From Pseudomonas hygromyciniae (GTDB lineage: Bacteria > Pseudomonadota > Gammaproteobacteria > Pseudomonadales > Pseudomonadaceae), in the NCBI RefSeq assembly GCF_016925675.1, contig NZ_CP070506.1, positions 2,540,501 to 2,604,500 on the forward strand: a stretch of DNA of 64,000 nt. Direction: 5' to 3'. How positions within the stretch are numbered: position 1 is the stretch's first letter; each line of letters opens with the position of its first letter. Made by a program: the position numbers and the translations under genes. The notes under the pieces were generated by a model. The model did not search any database. It was not told the origin of the DNA and saw only the letters and a list, made by a program, of their open reading frames with translations. This document shows, one piece after another, positions 26,222-36,087 of this stretch.

Positions 26222-26248
26222 ACACTCCCGTGTTTTGCACGGGAGTGT
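26222..26248 (-). terminator. Hairpin downstream of the chemoreceptor gene
   Basis: A perfect eleven-base stem, ACACTCCCGTG with CACGGGAGTGT, and a five-base loop just after the minus-strand gene's stop. A T-rich tail is clear only on the plus side, so the direction is uncertain. Confidence 0.6.
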
Positions 26249-26260
26249 TTCACTCATTTA

Positions 26261-28255
26261 TCAGCGCACCTTGAAACGGTTCATCAACGTAATCACCCGG
26301 CCATTGGCATCCAAGAGGCTTTGCGTATTGGTTTGAGTGGCATGGCCACTTTCCACCAGCTCTTCGACCATATGTCGGATCTGCACCATGCTGCGGTTGA
26401 TCTCCTCGGTCACTGCACTTTGCTGCTCGGCGGCGGTGGCGATCTGGGTGCTGAGGTTGTTGATATGGCTGACCGAGCCGGCCATTTCGTCCAAGCCCGT
26501 GTTGACGCGTGCCGTGGCATCCGCCGCCGACTGGCAACTGGCCTGGGTGTTTTCCATTGCCGTCACCGACGAACTCACGCCAGTGGTCAGGCGCGCCAAC
26601 ATCTCGTTGATCTGCGAGGTGCTGGCTTGGGTGCGTGCGGCCAACGCCCGGACTTCGTCGGCGACCACCGCAAACCCTCGGCCTTGCTCGCCAGCGCGCG
26701 CCGCTTCAATAGCCGCGTTGAGTGCCAACAGGTTGGTCTGGCCGGCAATCGCGCCGATCACGCCGAGGGTTTCGGTGATACGCGCGGCGTCCTGGCGCAT
26801 ATTTTCCACGGTGTGGGTGGCGCTGGCCACTTCGCCGATCAGAGCGCTGACGCTGGTCGAGGCTTCGCCCACCACCACGCGGGAGCGGTCGGCGTGTTCG
26901 TTGGCGCGCTGGGTGAACGAGGCGGTTTCAGCAGCGTTTTGCGCGACGGTGTCGGCGGTGGAGCTCATTTCGGTGATGGCCGTGACCGTCTGATCGGTTT
27001 CCGAGGCGTGGCGCACCAGAATCCGGTTGGTCTGCGCCGAGGTCTGCTGCAATTGCTCAAGTCCCGAGGCCATGGCGCCCGTGGCCTGGGTTACTTCGCC
27101 GATCATGTTCTGCAGGTAGATGATAAAGCGGTTCACCGAGTGGCCGATGGCGCCCATTTCATCCTCGGCACGGATGGTGATGCGCTTGGTCAGGTCGGCA
27201 TCGCCGGCAGACAACGCGTCGATATTGGTGCGCAGTGACTTCATGCGTTGCACCAGCTTGCGAATCGCATAGAACGCCAGCAGCACCAGCAGCAATACCA
27301 TCGGGATTTGCAGCAGCGCCAGGCTGCCGAGCACATCGTCACGCTGGGCGGTGATCAGCGAGGTGGGTAGGGCGGTGGCGAGGAACCAAGGGGTGCCCTC
27401 GATTGGGCGCATGTAAAAAGTGCTGGACACGCCCTGGTTGTCGAATTCACCGCGCTGCAGCGCCTGGTCGCGATGGGCAAGGGCCTTGCTGACCTGGGCG
27501 GCAAACGCCGAGGTGCCGGTCAGTTCGCTGATGTTCTTGAGCACTACCGGGCTGTTGATGCGCGTACTGTTGCTGATGATCTTGCCGTCGCCTTCGACAA
27601 TCAGCATCTGGCCGCCGATGTCTTTTTCCTTGCTGGCCACCAGCTCATTGAAAAAGCCCAGGGTCACGTCGATGGTGGCAACGCCGTAGGCCGCGCCGTC
27701 TCGCTGGATCGCCATGGCGCAGTTGGTGCGCGGCTCCTGGCTGGCGTCGTCCTTGTAGGCGGCGGCCCAGGCGCATTGGCCACGCGGCGAGGCGAGGCCG
27801 CCTTTGTACCAGCTCTGGTCGTAATAATTGGGTGCGGCGTCGCTGTTCCAGAACGTATTCACCGCCAGCTTGCCCGAGGCATCGCGGTGCCAGAACGTGC
27901 TGTGCTTGTTGCGCCCCGGCGTGCGCTGGTTGGGCAGCGGCCAGATACCGCCGCCGAAGACTTTCAGCTCGCCATACTGATCCACCAGACCGGGCAGCAC
28001 CTTGTCGATGGCGTCACTGTCGAGCAGCGGGATGGTTTGGGTGATGGTGCGTTGCTGGGCCTGAACCTTGTTGAGTTCGCCCTGGATCTGCACAGCCACC
28101 TCGGCGATGCGGTTGAGCACCACCTGTTCTTCAGTGTGTTTTAACGTGGGGGCGACCAACTGGCCGATGCCCACGACGGTGAGTACCGATAACACCAGGA
28201 CGAACAGCACCAGGAACAGGGTATAGCGGGTTTGGATGGAGCGCAGTGTGGGCAT
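26261..28255 (-). CDS. Methyl-accepting chemotaxis protein, dCache type
   Basis: 664 residues. Membrane helix 1 at about residues 11-31, then a periplasmic domain of about 280 residues with dCache features ([31 protein letters not shown]), then membrane helix 2 ([11 protein letters not shown]). HAMP and a cytoplasmic signalling domain follow, with the hairpin tip [20 protein letters not shown]. It senses a small molecule and signals to CheA; the ligand is unknown. The charged [11 protein letters not shown] stretch and aromatic ligand pocket suggest an organic acid or amine. Confidence 0.93.
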   Translation of the reverse strand: MPTLRSIQTRYTLFLVLFVLVLSVLTVVGIGQLVAPTLKHTEEQVVLNRIAEVAVQIQGELNKVQAQQRTITQTIPLLDSDAIDKVLPGLVDQYGELKVFGGGIWPLPNQRTPGRNKHSTFWHRDASGKLAVNTFWNSDAAPNYYDQSWYKGGLASPRGQCAWAAAYKDDASQEPRTNCAMAIQRDGAAYGVATIDVTLGFFNELVASKEKDIGGQMLIVEGDGKIISNSTRINSPVVLKNISELTGTSAFAAQVSKALAHRDQALQRGEFDNQGVSSTFYMRPIEGTPWFLATALPTSLITAQRDDVLGSLALLQIPMVLLLVLLAFYAIRKLVQRMKSLRTNIDALSAGDADLTKRITIRAEDEMGAIGHSVNRFIIYLQNMIGEVTQATGAMASGLEQLQQTSAQTNRILVRHASETDQTVTAITEMSSTADTVAQNAAETASFTQRANEHADRSRVVVGEASTSVSALIGEVASATHTVENMRQDAARITETLGVIGAIAGQTNLLALNAAIEAARAGEQGRGFAVVADEVRALAARTQASTSQINEMLARLTTGVSSSVTAMENTQASCQSAADATARVNTGLDEMAGSVSHINNLSTQIATAAEQQSAVTEEINRSMVQIRHMVEELVESGHATQTNTQSLLDANGRVITLMNRFKVR

Positions 28256-28426
28256 GGAGGTCGTCCTTACGAAGCATTTATTATCGACGCGGCTTTATTA
28301 GAGCTTCGTCGGGTTATCGGCTTGGTAAGGAAGAGCTTTAGGTACGATGGTACAAAGTTAAGCGGCTTGACGGTGACCTTGCGCGCTTGAGCGGCGAGGT
28401 CTCCCATTGGGTACGGAAAAGGACCG

Positions 28427-28504
28427 AAAAGGCGAAAAGGGGACGGATCTATTTTCGACCGAAAAGGGGACGGATCTATTTTCAAATAAATCCGTCCCCT
28501 TTTT
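28427..28504. repeat. Tandem CGAAAAGGGGACGGATC repeat with a hairpin
   Basis: The string GAAAAGGGGACGGATCTATT occurs twice about 29 bases apart. The second copy pairs with AAATCCGTCCCCTTTT to form a long hairpin ending in Ts, which could terminate transcription. Similar short pieces occur near 18205 and 36000. Confidence 0.75.
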
Positions 28505-28673
28505 ACTGCTTACTTAACCTTCTTCGGGTGTCCATTTTTCCTGACCTCGGCCCTTGCCGCCAAACCAACGCCAGGATGATGGCGCGTTGTGACTCATCGG
28601 TGGTCCCGAGGAGCGCAACAATGTTGAAACCATCTCTACTGGTAACCACGCCCGTGCAAAAGTTGATCTTCAT
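28503..28673 (-). CDS. Possible small protein, doubtful
   Basis: A 56-residue frame starting MKINFCTGVVTSRDGFNIVA with a hydrophobic middle (AIILALVWRQ) and a basic tail. It has a weak ribosome site and ends in the repeat. It may be a remnant. The rest of the 28256-28805 gap holds only the repeats and the promoter of the next gene. Confidence 0.25.
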   Translation of the reverse strand: MKINFCTGVVTSRDGFNIVALLGTTDESQRAIILALVWRQGPRSGKMDTRRRLSKQ

Positions 28674-28805
28674 TTTTCTTTACGTTTACGATAATGAATC
28701 GATCTATAATTGCGAATTTGTATAAAGGACTGTCATTTTTTACAGGTGTGCGTTTGGAGTTGAGCAGTGATAATCATAAAGGTGGATATAACTGGAGAAA
28801 GTAAA

Positions 28806-29379
28806 ATGGCTAAGATTGCGACTGTGATTAAGTCTGCGCACGAATATCATAAGTGGAGTGAAAATCTAGTCACTCACCGATTAGAAACTGCGAGGCGCAT
28901 TCTTCGCGTGGGCGAATCGGAAGATATTTTGAATTATAAAATTCTCGTGGAGGATATCTATAACTCGCACCAGCAGTTAGCTGTTTATAACGGTGTGTGC
29001 AATTTTAGAGCTGATTTTTTTTACTATACATTTGAGTGTGAGCCAGGTGGGGGTGTTGTTTGAAAGATATAATTCAACTGGAAAAACCCTCTATCAGCCG
29101 CCGAACCTGCCGCCGAATGGTGACGCTTACGAAGTCCCTGCTCCTGAAATAAAAAGTGCGGGTTGGAGTCGCCCTGTAGGTGATGTCTTTAAAGATATAC
29201 CCTTGGGGACTTATATTCATCTTCAGTATCCATTACCCAGTTCTGCTAGGATAGAGGAAGGAACCCTTGTGACTTTCAGTGATGAAAGCGTCACGCTAAG
29301 ATCAAAGACTTATGGAAAGGAAAATGTATTTTATTTTGGAAATTTAGATGCAGTCATTTTTCCACGAGCATGGCAGTAA
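28806..29379 (+). CDS. Hypothetical protein (reads as one gene after a G5 correction)
   Basis: The ATG at 28806 follows GGAGAAAG. The first frame (MAKIATVIKSAHEYHKWSEN, helical) stops at 29063. Removing one G from the run at 29049-29053 continues as ECEPGGVLFERYNSTGKTLY into the frame ending at 29379, giving about 190 residues. The C-terminal half is beta-rich (GTYIHLQYPLPSS). Alternatively a second gene starts at a GTG near 29051. It is AT-rich and alien to its neighbours; the function is unknown. Confidence 0.6.
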
Positions 29380-29449
29380 AAATGACTGGATCAACAAGAT
29401 CTTCGTGATTCATCAGTTGAGTGTTGAGTTAGTGCTCTTTTGGAGCGGT

Positions 29450-29700
29450 TTATCCGTTCAGCATTCGCAGACTGGAAAATGGTGAAGTAATAGCAAGTCG
29501 CCGAGTCGTGGTAATGGGTTTGTTACGACTCGGCGATCTATCAGCTAAAAATTTAAAAAGGTCAGCTCCTTGTACGCGAGCTTCTCGCGCCATCAGTTTA
29601 TCCACCAATAAAACCCCCAACTCACTTAACTGGTGAATCGACAACACCACATCTCGCCGATTCATCGAGCAGGCGCTCGACAGTAGGGCCGCGATCGTCG
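29450..29700 (-). pseudogene. C-terminal remnant of a DUF6124-like protein
   Basis: The frame contains DVVLSIHQLSELGVLLVDKL, matching the end of DUF6124-type proteins and the remnant at 21036. It has no start of its own and abuts the 3' end of the porin gene, so the rest of the gene was probably lost in a rearrangement. Confidence 0.5.
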
Positions 29701-29702
29701 AC

Positions 29703-30956
29703 TTACCAGAGGGCAATGTCATAGGTGAGGTAGAGGCGGTTGCTGTCGCGCCCGCGGGAGAAGTCAGAGCGGTAGACATAGTTGCGCATGCGCACACCCA
29801 GCCCCTTGAACGTGCCGGCCTGCACCACGTAGGCCAGTTCGGTATCGCGCTCCCACTCGTTGACCGTACTGGTGGACTTGCCGTCATTGCCGCTCAGGTA
29901 GCGCGCAGTGAAGGTCAGGCCGGGCACGCCGATGGCGGCAAAGTTGAAGCCGTAGTTGAGCATCCAGGTCTTTTCGTCTTCCTCGATGAACTTGCCAATG
30001 CCGGCGTTGCTGAACGAGTACACGGTGGCGCCGCTGATGTAGGGCAAGCCGGCATCACCGCGCAGGGTCTGGTAGCCGCCGCCGACGGTGTGTCCAGCGA
30101 TCGCGTAGGACAGTTGGCCGCTGAGCATGTCGTTATCGATTTTGCCTGCGTAGGCAGAGCCGCTATCTACGCTGTTGAAGTAACGCAGGTCGCCGGTCAG
30201 CACGCCACCGGCCAGCGGCAGGTCGTGCTGGATGCCGGCGAAGTTTTGCCGGTAAAAGTTCTCCAGTTCCCCGTAGTAATAACTCAAGCGGGTGTTTTTT
30301 CCCCATTTGTACTCGGCCCCGGCATAGTTGAAGTCCCCGGATTTTTCCCCGCTGTAGCCGTCAGGTACGATCGGCACACTGTTGGTGGAATCGCGCAATT
30401 TGAAACGGTCCAGGTGCCCGCCGGTGACGGTCAGGTTTTCGATGTCGTTGCTGCTGATCTGAGTGCCCTGGTAGGTCTGGGGCAACAGGCGTGCGTCGTT
30501 GTAAATCAGCACCGGTGTTTTGGGCAGCAGGGTGCCGTACTTGACGGTGGTTTTGGCGAACCTCGCTTTTGCGGTGGCGCCAGCGCTGGCAAATTCGCCG
30601 GCTGCGCGGCCGTCGTCATGCACCGGCATCAGCCCGGTGCCGCTGCGACCGCGCCCTGAGTCGAGTTTGACGCCATAGAGCCCCAGGGCATCCACGCCGA
30701 AGCCGAGGGTGCCTGCGGTAAACCCGGACTGATAGTCGAGCAGGAAACCCTGGGCCCACTCGGTGCGCTCGCTTTTTGCCGTTCTCGCGGCGCGTGCGCT
30801 CATGCCGTGTTCGTCGCGAAAGTTCTCGTTGAAATACACATTGCGCAGTTGCAGCTTGAGTTTGCTGTCATCAATAAAGCCTTCGGCATTGGCACCGGCG
30901 ATGGGTAGCAGGCCGAACGCGCAAAAAAGGGCCCGGCGGGTATACATAGGGTTCAT
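29703..30956 (-). CDS. OprD-family outer-membrane porin
   Basis: About 417 residues from ATG 30956. The signal peptide is cleaved after A-N-A; the mature start EGFIDDSKLKLQLRNVYFN is typical of OprD. Beta-barrel strands run to a C-terminal aromatic residue (LTYDIALW). OprD porins pass specific acids or amino acids. As the last gene of the isomerase-DctA-CitMHS operon, it probably admits a di- or tricarboxylate, like OpdH-type members. The gap to citN is 86 bases. The gene is complete. Confidence 0.92.
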   Translation of the reverse strand: MNPMYTRRALFCAFGLLPIAGANAEGFIDDSKLKLQLRNVYFNENFRDEHGMSARAARTAKSERTEWAQGFLLDYQSGFTAGTLGFGVDALGLYGVKLDSGRGRSGTGLMPVHDDGRAAGEFASAGATAKARFAKTTVKYGTLLPKTPVLIYNDARLLPQTYQGTQISSNDIENLTVTGGHLDRFKLRDSTNSVPIVPDGYSGEKSGDFNYAGAEYKWGKNTRLSYYYGELENFYRQNFAGIQHDLPLAGGVLTGDLRYFNSVDSGSAYAGKIDNDMLSGQLSYAIAGHTVGGGYQTLRGDAGLPYISGATVYSFSNAGIGKFIEEDEKTWMLNYGFNFAAIGVPGLTFTARYLSGNDGKSTSTVNEWERDTELAYVVQAGTFKGLGVRMRNYVYRSDFSRGRDSNRLYLTYDIALW

Positions 30957-31042
30957 GGCAGACGTCTCGTTGTTGTTATTTGGCGTGCAGGGCAGCACGC
31001 GCCCCGTGAGCGAGGCGCGTTGGAACGCAGCAGGAAGATGAA

Positions 31043-32347
31043 TCAGTTAAACAGGCTGATAGCCCCGGTCAGCAAGGCCAGCGCGGTAACGACCAGGGAG
31101 GTCAGCACCGCCCATTTGACGGTGGCTTTCTGGAAGTCGCCGATGTCGCGGTCGACCATGCCCACCAGCAACAAGGTCGAGGCCACCAACGGACTCATCA
31201 GGTGTACGGGTTGCCCGAGGATCGAGGCCCGTGCGATTTCTATCGGATCGATGCCGTAAGCCGCGGCGGCATTGGCCAGGATCGGCACCACACCGAAGTA
31301 GTAGGCGTCATTGGACAGCACGAAGGTCAGCGGCATGCTGGTGACTGCCACCACCAGTGGGAACAGGTGGCCCCAAGACGGCGGGATCCAGTCGACAAGG
31401 GTCTGTGCCAGGGCGTCGACCATTTTGGTGCCGGAAAAAATCCCGGCAAAAATCCCTGCGGCGAATACCAGCAGCACGACCGTCATGGCGTTGCCCGAGT
31501 GCGCGAGGATGCGTTCTTTCTGAATGTCCAATTGCGGATAGTTGATCATCAGCGCCAGCACAAAGCCGATCAGGAACAGGATTGCCGAGTGCATCAGGCC
31601 CATCACCAAGGCGATCAATACCGCAATCACCAGTACCAGGTTGACGTAGGCCAGCTTCGGACGTTTGTGCGGAGTGTCTTCAAGAATCGCGTTGATGTAG
31701 CAATCTCCACCACCGCTTTGCAGTTGCACGTTGCCAATCCGCTTGCGCTCGGCACGCCCCAGTATGAAGGCGGTGAAGACCACCCACAGGGCGCCGCCGA
31801 TCATGGTCGGCAGCAACGGCACAAAGTATTCGCCGGCATCCAGGCCCAGTGCGGCGATGGCCCGGGTTGCGGGGCCGCCCCAAGGGGTCATGCCGCTCAT
31901 GATGCTCAACGACAGCATGGAGATGGTCGCCAGGATCATCGGGTTCATGCCGATGCGTTTATACAACGGCAGCATCGCCGCGCAGGTAATCATGTAGGTG
32001 GTGGTGCCGTCGCCGTCAAGTGCGACCAGCAATGACAGCAGGGCGGTGCCGACCGCGATTTTCATCGGGTCGCCATTGACCCGCTTGAGGATCTTGCGGA
32101 TCAGCGGGTCGAACAACCCCGCGTCGATCATCAGGCCAAAGAACAGGATGGCAAACAGCAGCAAGGCGGCAGACGGTGCGACCATTTTCAGGCCGTCGAG
32201 CATCATTTTGCCGGTGGTGCCGCCGAAGCCGCCAATAACCGCGAAGACGATAGGCACCACGGTGAGTGCGACGATTGGCGACAAGCGCTTGGTCATGATG
32301 AGGAAGGTGAATACGACCACCATGGCCAAGCCAAGGAAAGCGAGCAT
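31043..32347 (-). CDS. CitMHS-family citrate/tricarboxylate transporter
   Basis: 434 residues and about a dozen membrane helices, beginning MLAFLGLAMVVVFTFLIMTK. The conserved DGDGTTTYMITCAAMLPLY and GMTPWGGPATRA motifs identify the CitMHS (citrate-metal:proton symport) family. These proteins import citrate complexed with a divalent metal. It lies between dctA and the porin on the same strand. The substrate is inferred to be a tricarboxylate such as aconitate, because an isomerase of that class leads the operon. Confidence 0.92.
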   Translation of the reverse strand: MLAFLGLAMVVVFTFLIMTKRLSPIVALTVVPIVFAVIGGFGGTTGKMMLDGLKMVAPSAALLLFAILFFGLMIDAGLFDPLIRKILKRVNGDPMKIAVGTALLSLLVALDGDGTTTYMITCAAMLPLYKRIGMNPMILATISMLSLSIMSGMTPWGGPATRAIAALGLDAGEYFVPLLPTMIGGALWVVFTAFILGRAERKRIGNVQLQSGGGDCYINAILEDTPHKRPKLAYVNLVLVIAVLIALVMGLMHSAILFLIGFVLALMINYPQLDIQKERILAHSGNAMTVVLLVFAAGIFAGIFSGTKMVDALAQTLVDWIPPSWGHLFPLVVAVTSMPLTFVLSNDAYYFGVVPILANAAAAYGIDPIEIARASILGQPVHLMSPLVASTLLLVGMVDRDIGDFQKATVKWAVLTSLVVTALALLTGAISLFN

Positions 32348-32480
32348 AGGACGATTCTCTTGTTGTTATCGTAAGAATGGCTGACGCCGAGGCGCACGAG
32401 CCCTGACCCGCCGGGCGGCACAATGGCGCCTGGCGGGGAAGGGATTCAGTCAAGTCAGGGGTAGGTGTTTGTGGTTTGCG

Positions 32481-33782
32481 TTAGACGCGGTTGGCGACCT
32501 TCTGGTCTTCCCAGGCGTTTGCCTGCGCCGCGTTGGGTTTTGCGTCGAGCATTCGCGTCAGTGTTTCGCGGTGGCAGGCATTTTCAGACATCGAAATCAC
32601 CACCGTCGCGACCGCGTTGCTGGCCAGGCTGGTCAGGGCACGCGCTTCAGACATGAAGCGGTCAACGCCGATCAGCAGCGCCAGGCCGGCCAACGGGATG
32701 TCGTGAATGACCGTCAGGGTCGAGGCCAGTGCCACGAACCCGCTGCCAGTCACGCCGGCCGCGCCTTTGGAGGACAGCAGCATGATCGCCAGCATGGTGA
32801 TGATTTGCGTCAGGCTCAGGTCAATGTTGCAGGCCTGGGCAATGAAAATCGCCGCCAATGACAGGTAGATGGCCGTGCCGTCCAGGTTGAACGAGTAGCC
32901 GGTGGGCAAGACCAGGCCCACGACGCCTTTTTTGCAGCCCAGCGCTTCGAGTTTTTCCAGCATGCGCGGCATGACCGGTTCCGTGGAGGAGGTGCCGAGC
33001 ACCACCAGGAACTCTTCGCGAAAGTAGCGCAGCAGTTTCCACAGGCTGAAACCGTTGGCGCGGCAAATGCTGCCCAAGACGACGAACACGAAGAAGCCGC
33101 AGGCGATGTACAAGGTCATGATCAGTTTCGCCAGCGAGCCCAGCGAGGTGATGCCGTACTGGCCGACGGTGAACGCCAGGGCCCCGAAAGCGCCGATCGG
33201 TGCAAAACGCATCAGGTACGCGAAGATCTTGAACACCATGTGCGAGGCGGATTCGAGTACATCGAGCACGGGCTTGCCACGTTCGCCCAGGGATGACAAG
33301 GCGAAGCCGGACAACACCGCGATAAACAGGACCGGCAGCACTTCCCCTTTACTGAAGGCACCGATAAAGGTGTCCGGGATGATGTGCATGAAAAACTCCA
33401 CAACCCCAAGCTTCGCCGCCGACTCGGTGTACTGGGCCAGGCCTTTGGTGCTCAGTTGGCTGGGATCGATGTTCATGCCGGCACCCGGCTGGAACACGTA
33501 CACCGCCACCAGGCCAATCACCAGGCTGATCACCGTGAGGCCGAAAAACAGCAGCATGGTTTTGCTGAGCAGGCGGCCGAGCGAGCGTTTGTCGCTCATC
33601 CCGGCGATGCCGGTGACGATGGTGCAGAACACCACGGGAGCAATCATCATCTTGATGAGCTTGATGAACGCATCGCCCAGCGGCTTGAGTGCAACGGCCT
33701 GCTGGGCCCAGAAGTGCCCGACCACGATGCCCAGCACCACGGCGCATAGAATCTGGAAGTAGAGCGATTTTACAACTTTCAT
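32481..33782 (-). CDS. dctA: C4-dicarboxylate:cation symporter
   Basis: 433 residues from ATG 33782 (MKVVKSLYFQILCAVVLGIV); the longer frame from 34049 runs back into the isomerase gene. Glutamate/DctA-family motifs are KLIKMMIAPVVFCTIVTGIA, GTSSTEPVMPRMLEKLEALG and VLPTGYSFNLDGTAIY, with the re-entrant loops intact. The family imports succinate, fumarate and malate. It follows the isomerase by 55 bases. It may be a paralogue of the main dctA devoted to this pathway. Confidence 0.93.
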   Translation of the reverse strand: MKVVKSLYFQILCAVVLGIVVGHFWAQQAVALKPLGDAFIKLIKMMIAPVVFCTIVTGIAGMSDKRSLGRLLSKTMLLFFGLTVISLVIGLVAVYVFQPGAGMNIDPSQLSTKGLAQYTESAAKLGVVEFFMHIIPDTFIGAFSKGEVLPVLFIAVLSGFALSSLGERGKPVLDVLESASHMVFKIFAYLMRFAPIGAFGALAFTVGQYGITSLGSLAKLIMTLYIACGFFVFVVLGSICRANGFSLWKLLRYFREEFLVVLGTSSTEPVMPRMLEKLEALGCKKGVVGLVLPTGYSFNLDGTAIYLSLAAIFIAQACNIDLSLTQIITMLAIMLLSSKGAAGVTGSGFVALASTLTVIHDIPLAGLALLIGVDRFMSEARALTSLASNAVATVVISMSENACHRETLTRMLDAKPNAAQANAWEDQKVANRV

Positions 33783-33837
33783 GGCATCACCCATTTTTAG
33801 TATTGTGCGGATGCAAAAATGCCAACGACCGCCGGAA

Positions 33838-34920
33838 TTATCCGGCGAGGCGCTGAGAGTCCGTGGCATAGACGTAGCCGGAAAAAAGCCTGCGCGCGGT
33901 GCGAACGACCGAGGCCTGAATTGTCTCACCGTTGACGCCGGTGTAGGACAATACGACATCAATTCCTCCGCTTGGGTGCTCGATACGCACCGCTTCAAGG
34001 CGCGGCGTACTGATCCCGCCGAGCATCTGCGCGACGATGCTGCCTTCAACTACGCACGCCGTGGCCAAACCAATCGAGCCGGTAATGGCCAGCGCGCGGT
34101 GGCAGTTATGTGGCATGAAATAGCGAACCTGGATCGTACCGCCGGCTTTGGCAGGTGAGACCAGTACCGGCTTTGGGATCACTTTGTCGCTGACATCACC
34201 CAGGCCCATGGCCCGGCCGGCCTGAAGTCGCAACGACTCAAGGCGTCGCAGGAAGTCTTTGTCGGCGTCCAGTTCGGCCGGGCTTTCATCGCCACGCTTG
34301 CCCAGTTGGCTGGCCTCGATCAGCACCATGGGCATTGCCATATCGATGCAGGTCACCGCAATACCGTCGATCACGTCTTGTGTATTGCCGGTCGGGAAGA
34401 GTTTGCCGGTCTTGCTGCCGGCCGCATCGAGGAACGTCAGTTGCACCGGCGCTGCCGTACCCGGCACGCCATCGATGGCGGTGTCGCCCTCGTAACTGAC
34501 CTTGGCATCCGGTGTGTACACGTCGGCGTTGATAAAGGTCCCTGTGTTGACGTTGCGAATGCGCACACGGGTGCGGTCCGGCGTGCCTTTGACCAGGCCC
34601 TGTTCGATGGCGAACGGGCCGACGGCGCACAGCATGTTGCCGCAGTTGGGCGCGCTGTCGACCCGACGTTGCGAAACCATCACTTGCACGAACAGGTAGT
34701 CAACGTCGGCGTCCGGGTGCAGCGATGGGCTGACAATCGCAACCTTACTGGTTTGCGGGCTGCCACCGCCGATTCCGTCGATCTCCAGCTCGTGGCCGGA
34801 GCCCATCAGGTTGAGCAGCAGTTCGTCACGGGCCTCAATGGCTGTCGGCAAATCCCAATCGAGAAAGACTGGGCCTTTGGAGGTGCCACCGCGCATCAGC
34901 ACACAGGGAATTCTTTGCAT
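33838..34920 (-). CDS. PrpF/GalD-type isomerase (4-oxalomesaconate tautomerase or aconitate isomerase family)
   Basis: 360 residues of the PrpF family, a diaminopimelate-epimerase fold. Motifs are RIPCVLMRGGTSKGPVFLDW at the N-terminus, DGIGGGSPQTSKVAI, DSAPNCGNMLCAVG with a likely catalytic cysteine, and a C-terminal VRTARRLFSGYV. Members tautomerise 4-oxalomesaconate or interconvert trans- and cis-aconitate. The neighbours here are transporters rather than gallate-pathway enzymes, so a tricarboxylate isomerase role is favoured. First gene of the operon, divergent from a LysR gene. Confidence 0.87.
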   Translation of the reverse strand: MQRIPCVLMRGGTSKGPVFLDWDLPTAIEARDELLLNLMGSGHELEIDGIGGGSPQTSKVAIVSPSLHPDADVDYLFVQVMVSQRRVDSAPNCGNMLCAVGPFAIEQGLVKGTPDRTRVRIRNVNTGTFINADVYTPDAKVSYEGDTAIDGVPGTAAPVQLTFLDAAGSKTGKLFPTGNTQDVIDGIAVTCIDMAMPMVLIEASQLGKRGDESPAELDADKDFLRRLESLRLQAGRAMGLGDVSDKVIPKPVLVSPAKAGGTIQVRYFMPHNCHRALAITGSIGLATACVVEGSIVAQMLGGISTPRLEAVRIEHPSGGIDVVLSYTGVNGETIQASVVRTARRLFSGYVYATDSQRLAG

Positions 34921-35085
34921 GGTACTGACTCTTGTTGATCAATCGACGTAATTGATGTTCTTGGAGCAAGAGTCTCAAGCTTTAAAAGATCTATCAAATG
35001 CAAAGATTGAAGAGATTATTGCGTTTTGCGAATGATAAATTTACGCTGAGTTTTCTTCTGGTGCCTTCTGCTGATGAGACAAGAA

Positions 35086-35976
35086 ATGGACTATGAGCTG
35101 AACGATATTCGATCTTTCGTTAAAATCGCCGAACTAGGCAGCTTTCACGAAGCGGCTGATGCCTTGCACCTGTCCCAACCTGCACTCAGTCGCCGGATAA
35201 AAAAACTGGAAGAGGGGTTGGGCACTTCTTTGCTTGACCGCACCACACGCAAGGTCAGCCTCACGAGCGTCGGGCGTGATTTTCTTCCCAAGGCACGTCG
35301 GCTGCTGGATGACTTCGATGAGTCGATTCTCAATATCCGTGAACTGGCCGAACGCCAGATTGGCCGGGTAACCCTGGCATGTATCCCCACTGCCGCCTTC
35401 TATTTCTTGCCTTCAGTCATTCGCCTGTATAACGAGCGCTACCCAAAAATCCGCATCCGCCTCCTGGATTTGAGTGCCAATGAGGGGCTTGAAGCGGTAC
35501 TGCGGGGGGAAGCCGACTTTGGGATCAACATGATGAGTGGGCAGCATCCGGACATCGAGTTCGTGCCATTGGTCAGCGAACCTTTTGTATTGGCATGCCG
35601 GCGTGATCATGAATTGGCTGGACGCAGTTCGGTCACCTGGTCTGAGTTGAGCGATTACCGTCTTATCGGGGTAGGGCGCCTGAGCGGCAACCGTATGTTG
35701 CTCGATCACGCCTTGTCGGGCTTGAGTTGGCGGCCGCAATGGTTCTACGAAGTCCAGCATCTCTCCACTTCGCTGGGCCTGGTGGAGGCTGGTTTGGGGG
35801 TTTCGGCGATGCCGAGCCTGGCCATGCCGGCTGAAGATCATCCAACCTTGGTCAGCGTCCCTTTGATTGAGCCGGTTGTGAACCGCTCTTTGGGCTTGGT
35901 CTACCGCCGCGGCTCATCGCTTTCTCCAGCGGCGGAAAAATTCGTCTCGATACTGCTGGAGCAATGGCCGCAGTGA
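35086..35976 (+). CDS. LysR-family regulator of the tricarboxylate operon
   Basis: About 296 residues, starting MDYELNDIRSFVKIAELGSF, with the helix-turn-helix SFHEAADALHLSQPALSRRI and an effector-binding domain beyond residue 90. An in-frame ATG at 35074 lacks a ribosome site. It is transcribed away from the isomerase gene over a 165-base AT-rich gap, the classical LysR arrangement. It probably activates the divergent operon in response to its substrate. Confidence 0.92.
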   Translation: MDYELNDIRSFVKIAELGSFHEAADALHLSQPALSRRIKKLEEGLGTSLLDRTTRKVSLTSVGRDFLPKARRLLDDFDESILNIRELAERQIGRVTLACIPTAAFYFLPSVIRLYNERYPKIRIRLLDLSANEGLEAVLRGEADFGINMMSGQHPDIEFVPLVSEPFVLACRRDHELAGRSSVTWSELSDYRLIGVGRLSGNRMLLDHALSGLSWRPQWFYEVQHLSTSLGLVEAGLGVSAMPSLAMPAEDHPTLVSVPLIEPVVNRSLGLVYRRGSSLSPAAEKFVSILLEQWPQ

Positions 35977-36087
35977 GCCAGGGCTTATCGAGCACAAAGG
36001 GACAGATTTATTTATCTAAAAAGGCGCCCGCTCTGCGAGCGTAAATCGGCCCCTCATGTTGTCCGTTTTTGTATTTTTTGATGGTGA

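Noticed and set aside
26153-27238. Plus-strand frame opposite the chemoreceptor
   Set aside because: GC-rich antisense shadow of a clear MCP gene, with unnatural His/Arg/Gly-rich composition.
31202-32035. Plus-strand frame opposite the CitMHS transporter
   Set aside because: Antisense shadow of a strong coding region.
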